Source: Proteiniclasticum sp043951855 (GTDB lineage Bacteria; Bacillota; Clostridia; Clostridiales; Clostridiaceae). From it: a stretch of DNA of 64,000 bases. The stretch covers positions 1 through 64,000 of the forward strand of contig NZ_JBINJW010000002.1 of the NCBI RefSeq assembly GCF_043951855.1, given 5' to 3'. The notes below the pieces were generated by a model that worked only from the letters and a program-made list of their open reading frames with translations, had not been told where the DNA came from and made no database searches. Position 1 is the stretch's first letter. Each line of letters starts with the position of its first letter. The translations under genes were made by a program, and so were the position numbers. Of this stretch, positions 58,868 through 64,000 are shown one piece after another.

Positions 58868-60238
58868 CTAAAACAACGTATTTACCTTAACCCTTGACAT
58901 CAATACTACCGTCTCAACGTGTGGGGTATTCGGGAACATATCCACAACCTTTGTCTTCACTACTTCATATCCCTGGTCCAGGAGATACTTGAGATCAATG
59001 ACCAGTGTCTTCGGATTACAGGATACATAGAGAATTTCCTTGGCATTGAAATCTTTCACGTATTCCAGCGCCTTCGGATGCACACCACTTCGAGGCGGAT
59101 CCAGAATGATCAGCTCAGGACTTCCTTCGAGGGAAGCAATGACATCTTTGACGTCTCCTGCGATGAAATGCACATGGCTTAGTTCATTGATCTGGGCATT
59201 TTCGTTGGCAGCAGTAACTGCTTCCTCAATGATCTCAACGCCTGTGACTTTATCCGCCATGTCTGAAACGATCTGACCAATGGTTCCGGTACCGCAGTAC
59301 AGATCAAAGATCTCGTTTTTCTTCTCTCCGATGAAGTTTTTCACTTCACTGTAAAGCACTTCTGCCCCTTTTGTATTGGTCTGGAAGAAGGAAAAAGGTG
59401 AGATCTTAAAGGTCAGGCCATGGAGCTTCTCGTAGATATAATCTCTGCCATAGAGGATATTCAGCTTTTCCGGAACCACCGCATCGGAAAGACTGTCGCT
59501 TTCCGTATGAAGGATGGAGACCAGGGTATAATCCAGGTCCAGCTCCGTTAAACCATCTCTGTATTCATCCAGATTGAAATCAATCTGCGTGGTGGTCACA
59601 AGATTCACCATGATCTCTCTGGTATTGATGCCTCTTCTTAAGATGAAGTTTCTGAGATATCCTTCCTGTCTCATGACGCGATAATAAGGCAGGTCCTTTT
59701 CTCTGAAATACGCGATGGTGTAGTCATGGATCTTTCTGAAATCATCATGAATCAGAAGACACGCATTGGTGTTCACCACGGAATTTTTCATTCCTTTCAG
59801 ATGCATCCCAAGGTTGAGCTCTCCTCCCTTCACTTCATCTCCGAAGGTATATTCCATCTTGTTCCGATATTCGTACTGATTCTCATCACCAGTGATGCCT
59901 AAGTACTCCCCCATGGAAAGATCATTCTGGGTAAAGAGCTTCTTCACCTCTTCTTCTTTAAACGTTCTTTGAAGCTCAAGAGGAACCTGCTGACTGATGC
60001 ACCCTCCGCATTTTCCGTAATGCACACAGGCAGGTTTCACGGCATAAGGCGCATTCTCCACAATGCCTAGGTATCTTCCCTTGGCCCGATCTGCACGCAC
60101 CTGGTGGGCTCTTGCAGAAACCGTTTCTCCTGGAAAAGCTCCTTTGATTTTGACCTTCTTCCCTTCCAGCATACCGATGCCTGTGGCAGGAAAACTGTGA
60201 TCTTCTATCTTCACTTCTATAACTTCATTTCTCTTCAA
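58868..60238 (-). CDS. rlmD: 23S rRNA (uracil-5-)-methyltransferase RlmD/RumA family
   Basis: A 456-residue enzyme. It has an N-terminal TRAM domain (about 1-60), Fe-S cysteines C71, C77 and C80 (CVHYGKCGGC), SAM motif IFDLYCGTGTIGQ, DPPRSGVH, and catalytic Cys407 in YVSCNPKTL. It methylates a uracil of 23S rRNA with SAM. The 3' end codes for DMFPNTPHVETVVLM and then SRVKVNTLF. Copies of this 3' end occur near 2.7 kb and 0.05 kb, so the gene end is probably an integration target that was restored by the element. Confidence 0.9.
   Translation of the reverse strand: MKRNEVIEVKIEDHSFPATGIGMLEGKKVKIKGAFPGETVSARAHQVRADRAKGRYLGIVENAPYAVKPACVHYGKCGGCISQQVPLELQRTFKEEEVKKLFTQNDLSMGEYLGITGDENQYEYRNKMEYTFGDEVKGGELNLGMHLKGMKNSVVNTNACLLIHDDFRKIHDYTIAYFREKDLPYYRVMRQEGYLRNFILRRGINTREIMVNLVTTTQIDFNLDEYRDGLTELDLDYTLVSILHTESDSLSDAVVPEKLNILYGRDYIYEKLHGLTFKISPFSFFQTNTKGAEVLYSEVKNFIGEKKNEIFDLYCGTGTIGQIVSDMADKVTGVEIIEEAVTAANENAQINELSHVHFIAGDVKDVIASLEGSPELIILDPPRSGVHPKALEYVKDFNAKEILYVSCNPKTLVIDLKYLLDQGYEVVKTKVVDMFPNTPHVETVVLMSRVKVNTLF
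58909..58944. other. Candidate right attachment site within rlmD 3' end
   Basis: CGTCTCAACGTGTG at 58910-58923 and TTCGGGAACATATCCA at 58929-58944. The second is identical to 2750-2765, the first nearly identical to 2673-2687. The two blocks are 5 bases apart here and 62 bases apart at the left. The crossover point cannot be fixed from this window alone. Confidence 0.5.
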
Positions 60239-60410
60239 AATTCATCAACTCCTTCTAGTATAATAACAGAAATCACCGAGGAGTTGAATGAATTCTTTCC
60301 CCTCCAGAATTTTCTCTGAGTCTTCTTTTTCACTCATCCATATGTAGGAACGAATTCTGTATGCTTCCGTTGAATTCTATACACCCTCTCTCTTCAAATC
60401 CTTCTCCCTG

Positions 60411-60419
60411 TGATATAAT
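60411..60419 (+). promoter_or_regulatory. Extended -10 promoter of the TSUP permease gene
   Basis: TGATATAAT at 60411-60419, an extended -10 with no good -35. It lies about 90 bases before the start codon. The gap 60239-60509 shows no gene. Confidence 0.5.
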
Positions 60420-60509
60420 GGATTTCGTCAATCATGCTGTACGGGTTATTCGATTCGGACAGTCCTGGCACTTATTGATCATCATCATTATAACTGAAAG
60501 AGGACTATT

Positions 60510-61268
60510 ATGGATTTTAAACTGATTTTTCTATGTATTGCCGGATTCATCGGGGCTTTTGTGGATTCCGTAGCCGGTGGTGGAGGCCTGGTGACCATTC
60601 CGGCCTATCTTCTGGCTGGTGTTCCGCCCCATTTCACATTGGGGACCAATAAATTCGCAGCCACCATGGGCTCCTTCATCTCCACGGCAGGCTATGCCAG
60701 AAGCAGCAAGGTGAACTTCAGACTCATGCGCGCAGCCGTACCCATGACGGCTCTTGGTGCGGTCCTAGGCGTCTACTCCGTCCTTCGGATTCCTCAGGAT
60801 TTTCTCTACCCCTTGGTCAGTGTAGCCATCCTTGTGGTGGGGCTCTACACTTTCTTCAAGAAAGATCTGGGCAAGGTCAACGCCTTCACGGTGATTACAA
60901 AAAAGAAGGTGATCTTTGTCTCCCTGGTGGGATTCGCTCTGGGCTTCTACGACGGATTCTTCGGACCCGGGACAGGCTCCTTTCTCATCTTCATCTTCAT
61001 CCGGTTCCTGAAGTTTGATTTCACCAATGCGTCTGGCAATGCCAAGCTCATCAATTTCACCTCGAACTTCACTTCCCTCATCGCCTTTGCCATCAACGGC
61101 AAGATCGACTATCTCATCGGTGTACCCATCGCCGTCTTCATGGTCCTGGGCTCCATCGTGGGCACCAGACTGGCCATTAAGAATGGTTCCAAGTTCATCA
61201 AACCGATTTTCCTCATCATGTCCTTTGTGGTGTTCTTCAAGCTCCTCTATGACATGTTTCTGAAATGA
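60510..61268 (+). CDS. TSUP family permease (TauE/SafE-like)
   Basis: A 252-residue membrane protein with about eight hydrophobic segments. IAGFIGAFVDSVAGGGGLVTIPAYLLAGVPPHFTLGTNKFAATMGSF is the first TSUP repeat and GFALGFYDGFFGPGTGSFLIFIFI the second. TSUP proteins export sulfite, sulfonates or similar anions; the substrate is not known here. The ATG follows AGAGGA. Confidence 0.87.
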   Translation: MDFKLIFLCIAGFIGAFVDSVAGGGGLVTIPAYLLAGVPPHFTLGTNKFAATMGSFISTAGYARSSKVNFRLMRAAVPMTALGAVLGVYSVLRIPQDFLYPLVSVAILVVGLYTFFKKDLGKVNAFTVITKKKVIFVSLVGFALGFYDGFFGPGTGSFLIFIFIRFLKFDFTNASGNAKLINFTSNFTSLIAFAINGKIDYLIGVPIAVFMVLGSIVGTRLAIKNGSKFIKPIFLIMSFVVFFKLLYDMFLK

Positions 61269-61278
61269 CAAAAAGCAG

Positions 61279-61319
61279 GAAAGCCCTGTGCAGGATCCAG
61301 AGATCTGCACAGGGCTTTC
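61279..61319. terminator. Bidirectional terminator between permease and sixA-like genes
   Basis: GAAAGCCCTGTGCAG (61279-61293) and CTGCACAGGGCTTTC (61305-61319) form a 15-bp perfect stem with an 11-base loop between convergent genes. Confidence 0.8.
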
Positions 61320-61341
61320 AGTTTGCCGGATTTCTCAATTT

Positions 61342-61872
61342 TTACTCTTTATCCTTCTTCTTCACTGTCTTTTCCATTTCCTTGGAAGTCAGATACCAGG
61401 AGTAGGATGCTTCCTCGATCATGTCTTCTGTTTCGGGTGTTCTGTTGTCATAGAGTTTCACCGTAAAAGCAGCTGCAGCTCCTTTCTTGAACCCTATGCT
61501 CTGATCTGTGAGCTCATAGACCCACTCTCCGAGATAGGGTTCATGACCCACCACAAAGATGGTCTTCTCCTCTTTTTCTCTGACCACCGACATGAGAAAG
61601 TTGTCAAAGTCCCCTTCTCCGATGAAGTCGTAATAGAAGATCTTGTCTGTATGCACGGATTCAGCAAGAATCTCCGCTGTCTCCTTTGCTCGAAGAAGCG
61701 GGCTGGACCAGATTTCCACCTGGTCTTTGTAGGTGATTAGATTCTTCAGATGCGGCAGTCTTTTCTTCAGCTTATCTTTTCCTTCTCTGGTGAGCTTTCT
61801 GTTATAGTCTGTTCCGTCCTTGGCTCTATTCTCTGCAATGCCGTGTCTCAATAGTATAATCTCAAGATTCAA
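61342..61872 (-). CDS. SixA-like histidine phosphatase
   Basis: A 176-residue phosphoglycerate mutase-fold phosphatase. TTG at 61872 follows AAGGAGG with an 8-base gap; a longer ATG frame starts upstream but lacks a site. RHG (R9-H10-G11) is the catalytic motif, with SPLLRAKETAEIL and VVGHEPYLGEW as further landmarks. SixA dephosphorylates histidine phosphotransfer proteins in other bacteria; the partner here is unknown. The gene follows the aldolase gene. Confidence 0.82.
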   Translation of the reverse strand: MNLEIILLRHGIAENRAKDGTDYNRKLTREGKDKLKKRLPHLKNLITYKDQVEIWSSPLLRAKETAEILAESVHTDKIFYYDFIGEGDFDNFLMSVVREKEEKTIFVVGHEPYLGEWVYELTDQSIGFKKGAAAAFTVKLYDNRTPETEDMIEEASYSWYLTSKEMEKTVKKKDKE

Positions 61873-61958
61873 TAGGAAAACCTCCTTCATACTTAGAGTA
61901 GGTGAAGAGGCAGTGCCTGTAACTATCAAGCCCTGCCTCCGGTGTTCTTCTATGTCCG

Positions 61959-62603
61959 TTATTTCTTTGCGCCTTCCCAGTCCTTCAGGAACTTCTCGAT
62001 GCCCTGGTCCGTCAGTGGATGCACCAGGGAGTCCATGATGACCTTATATGGAATGGTTGCGATATCCGCACCAGCCATGGCTGCCTGGGTCAGATGATTC
62101 CTGTTTCTGATGGAAGCCACAATGACCTCTGCTCGTACACCGTAGGTCTTGAAGATGTACATGATCTCTTCGATGAGCTCCATGCCTTCTGCGCCGATGT
62201 CATCCAGTCTGCCTACAAAGGGGGAAACAAAGGCTGCTCCGGCTTTCGCCGCTGCCAGTGCCTGGGTGGTCGAGAAGATCAGCGTCACATTGACCTTGAT
62301 GCCTCTCTTGGAAAGAATGGATGTGGCTTTCAGGCCTTCTGGTGTCATGGGCACCTTGATGACGATGTTCTCATGGATCTTCACAAGCTCATCCGCTTCC
62401 TTCACCATGCCTTCGGCGTCCAGTGAAATCACTTCCGCGCTGATGGGGCCATCCACGATTTCCGTGATTTCCCTGATCACTTCTTCAAAGACTCTGCCTT
62501 CTTTGGCGATGAGGGAAGGATTGGTGGTCACACCGTCGATGATTCCAAGCTCCGCCGCTTTTCTGATTTCCTCAACGTTGGCTGTGTCGATAAAATACTT
62601 CAT
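61959..62603 (-). CDS. Transaldolase / fructose-6-phosphate aldolase (FSA/TalC)
   Basis: A 214-residue protein: MKYFIDTANVEEIRKAAELGIIDGVTTNPSLIAKEG, IVIKVPMTPEGL containing the Schiff-base Lys, and FVSPFVGRLDDIG. The size matches the short FSA/TalC transaldolase family. It handles C3-C6-C7 sugar phosphates. AGGAGGAAG precedes the start. Confidence 0.93.
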   Translation of the reverse strand: MKYFIDTANVEEIRKAAELGIIDGVTTNPSLIAKEGRVFEEVIREITEIVDGPISAEVISLDAEGMVKEADELVKIHENIVIKVPMTPEGLKATSILSKRGIKVNVTLIFSTTQALAAAKAGAAFVSPFVGRLDDIGAEGMELIEEIMYIFKTYGVRAEVIVASIRNRNHLTQAAMAGADIATIPYKVIMDSLVHPLTDQGIEKFLKDWEGAKK

Positions 62604-62662
62604 AAAATTTCTTCCTCCTGATTTGTGTTTTATATTATAGTTGATACTATACGTATACTCTG

Positions 62663-62671
62663 ATTATATCA
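62663..62671 (-). promoter_or_regulatory. Extended -10 promoter upstream of the aldolase gene
   Basis: On the minus strand TGATATAAT (62671-62663), about 60 bases before the start codon. A second TATAAT lies closer, so more than one start is possible. Confidence 0.5.
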
Positions 62672-62719
62672 TATCCTTCCTGACGAAACCCGAAGAAGGA
62701 CAATTTTCCCATGAAACCG

Positions 62720-63436
62720 CTAGAAGATGCGATGAAGATCATAGATGGCACGTAGCTTCGCCACTTCTTCCGGCCGGACTGCATTACCCACACTTCCTCC
62801 ACGAACAGCTGTACCTACATGAATATCATACTCCTTCTGTGCGCTTTCTTCTCCTTCCAGCGCAAAGTCCATATGGTTTCTGATGGCCTGAAGATTCTCT
62901 TTCGTGATGCCGCTGGCAAGGATCATGGTAATGTCGTCTGTCTCATGAATGAGCTTTCTGATCATCTCCAGATGGTCTTCTGCCTTACCAGGACCGCCGG
63001 AAGTCAGAATATGGGTGATTCTCTTGTTGGTTTCAAGAAGATGGAGGGCTGCAGGAAGGTCACTGCTCTCATCAATGGCTCTATGAAATGTGGCCGTGAG
63101 ATTGGTGTCTTCCAGAATATAGCTTAGCGCCTCCATGTTGGGAAGTCCTTCAAAATCAAGAATACCCAGAACCACATGCTTCACGCCCAGCTCATTGAAG
63201 ACTCTCGCATCTTCTCTCATGACCTCCAGATCTTCTCTGGAATACTCAAATGAAGCGCTGTGAGGCCTGATCATCACATTCACCGGTATGGATACCTGAC
63301 TGATCACCTGCTTCACGAGACCATAGCTGGGTGTAAGTCCGCCTTCTGATAAGGATGCGACGAGTTCAATGCGGTCTCCTCCGCTTTTTTCTATGATCAG
63401 AGCATCCTCCAGCGTCTCTGCTATGATTTCCAGCAT
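62720..63436 (-). CDS. cutC: CutC family protein
   Basis: A 238-residue TIM-barrel protein: MLEIIAETLEDALIIEKSGGDRIELVASLSEGGLTPSYGLVKQV and PVNVMIRPHSASFEYS, LGILDFEG, ATFHRAIDES and ILTSGGP match CutC. CutC was linked to copper homeostasis; the true activity is uncertain. AAAGGAGG precedes the ATG. Nearby sixA-like and aldolase genes lie on the same strand, though with their own promoters. Confidence 0.92.
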   Translation of the reverse strand: MLEIIAETLEDALIIEKSGGDRIELVASLSEGGLTPSYGLVKQVISQVSIPVNVMIRPHSASFEYSREDLEVMREDARVFNELGVKHVVLGILDFEGLPNMEALSYILEDTNLTATFHRAIDESSDLPAALHLLETNKRITHILTSGGPGKAEDHLEMIRKLIHETDDITMILASGITKENLQAIRNHMDFALEGEESAQKEYDIHVGTAVRGGSVGNAVRPEEVAKLRAIYDLHRIF

Positions 63437-63770
63437 GACATTCGCCTCCTTTATGGTCTAAACCTCATGTACACTACTCTATAAAGTATAGCAAAGATTT
63501 GTTAAGTGAACTCCATCTTGTGGTAAACAATCTGTGTACAAGATAAATTCCCTGAAATACACCCCTATTTACCCATGATCCTTTCTCTTACCTTCTGTAG
63601 AAAGATTAGATGACTCAGACTGTTTCACGATTCGTTTTTCTTCCAGTATCGACCTTCCTGATTTTTCCAGTTTCCTTCCAATCAGGGTACAATGAAGTTA
63701 CACAGACATCAATCTGAAGGTACATCCATCTCGCTGCTGTAAAACAACATGAAAGATAGGAGGTAGTATC
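63437..63770. other. Intergenic region between cutC and hsp20
   Basis: 334 bases between divergent genes. No gene was found. TACAAT (63688-63693) is a weak -10 for the hsp20 gene. I looked for CIRCE (TTAGCACTC repeats) and CtsR-type sites and saw none. Confidence 0.5.
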
Positions 63771-64000
63771 ATGAGAAACAGATTTTCAAACAAAGGAATG
63801 GCTCCTTTTGAAGAATTCATGACGGGACTCAACTGGGATTTCCCGAATGTTCCCGAAAGGAAAGTATTCCATGTGGATGTGAAGGAAACGGACAACGGCT
63901 TTGTGCTCTATGCAGATCTTCCAGGTTACGACAAGGACGACATCAGAGTGGAATATCACAACAAGAACCTCACCATCACCGCTCATCGTGACACAATCAT
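63771..64000 (+). CDS. Small heat-shock protein Hsp20 (partial, cut by window end)
   Basis: The first 76 codons of an Hsp20-type chaperone: PFEEFMTGLNWDFPNVPERKVFHVDVKETDNGFVLYADLPGYDKDDIRVEYHNKNLTITAHRD is the beginning of the alpha-crystallin domain. AGGAGGTAGTATC precedes the ATG. It binds unfolding proteins. The gene runs beyond 64000. Confidence 0.9.
   Translation, partial: MRNRFSNKGMAPFEEFMTGLNWDFPNVPERKVFHVDVKETDNGFVLYADLPGYDKDDIRVEYHNKNLTITAHRDTI

Noticed and set aside
2700..58900. Integrative conjugative element
   Set aside because: No relaxase, VirB4/VirD4 or FtsK-like transfer genes were seen, while a full set of head, tail, packaging and lysis genes is present.
60765..61310. 181-codon minus-strand frame opposite the TSUP permease
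   Set aside because: Highly charged shadow of a membrane-protein gene; no ribosome site; runs over the terminator.
63437..63770. CIRCE or CtsR operator for hsp20
   Set aside because: Neither consensus was found on either strand.

Overview
The window is low-to-moderate GC DNA of a Bacillota bacterium, probably a clostridial relative. Strong AGGAGG ribosome sites, TATAAT and extended -10 promoters, and a clostridial-type siphovirus gene set point this way; I cannot name the genus. The right flank (58.9-64.0 kb) is ordinary chromosome: rlmD, a TSUP permease, a SixA-like phosphatase, an FSA/TalC aldolase, cutC, and the start of an hsp20 gene.

From about 2.7 kb to 58.9 kb lies an element that I read as a complete HK97-type siphovirus prophage with accessory genes at both ends. 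Nearly all phage genes are on the minus strand. In transcription order from the right they are: a leader RNA and sigma-like gene (48.9 kb), Rha, a zinc-ribbon protein, DUF4406, VapE primase-helicase, VRR-NUC, SNF2 helicase, a DUF1492 regulator, HNH, TerS, MetK, two DNA methyltransferases, small proteins, TerL, portal, ClpP-like protease, capsid, connectors, tail (with a -1 frameshift gpG/gpGT pair), a GH18 tail enzyme, holin, amidase, a DUF2800/DUF2815/family-A polymerase module, and three serine-recombinase-family genes. Two accessory cassettes with their own promoters and terminators interrupt this (14.5-16.5 kb and 32.9-33.7 kb). No conjugation genes were seen, so it is a prophage rather than an ICE.

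The left end of the element carries an XRE regulator, an unknown protein, a PD-(D/E)XK nuclease-like protein and a zinc-ribbon methyltransferase (2.9-6.2 kb). The right end carries a defence island (49.6-58.6 kb). It holds an ABC-three-component (ABC-3C) system, then an XRE regulator, an NgoFVII-type phospholipase-D-fold nuclease, a Z1 helicase-like ATPase and a second NgoFVII-like protein with an altered active site. Convergent to these is a cytosine-5 methyltransferase with its own XRE regulator.

The far left (0-2.6 kb) holds an AbiE type IV toxin-antitoxin locus whose toxin is split by a frameshift, plus a second AbiEi-like antitoxin. Pieces resembling the 3' end of rlmD lie at about 0.05 kb and 2.65-2.8 kb, while the intact rlmD is at 58.9 kb. 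This suggests that several elements have inserted repeatedly at the 3' end of rlmD and left scars.

The points most worth a second look are a three-copy intergenic motif with fixed spacing, a riboswitch-like leader upstream of the sigma-like gene, the paired NgoFVII/Z1 restriction cluster next to the ABC-3C operon, the rlmD scar array, and a phased set of DnaA-box-like sites at the left end.
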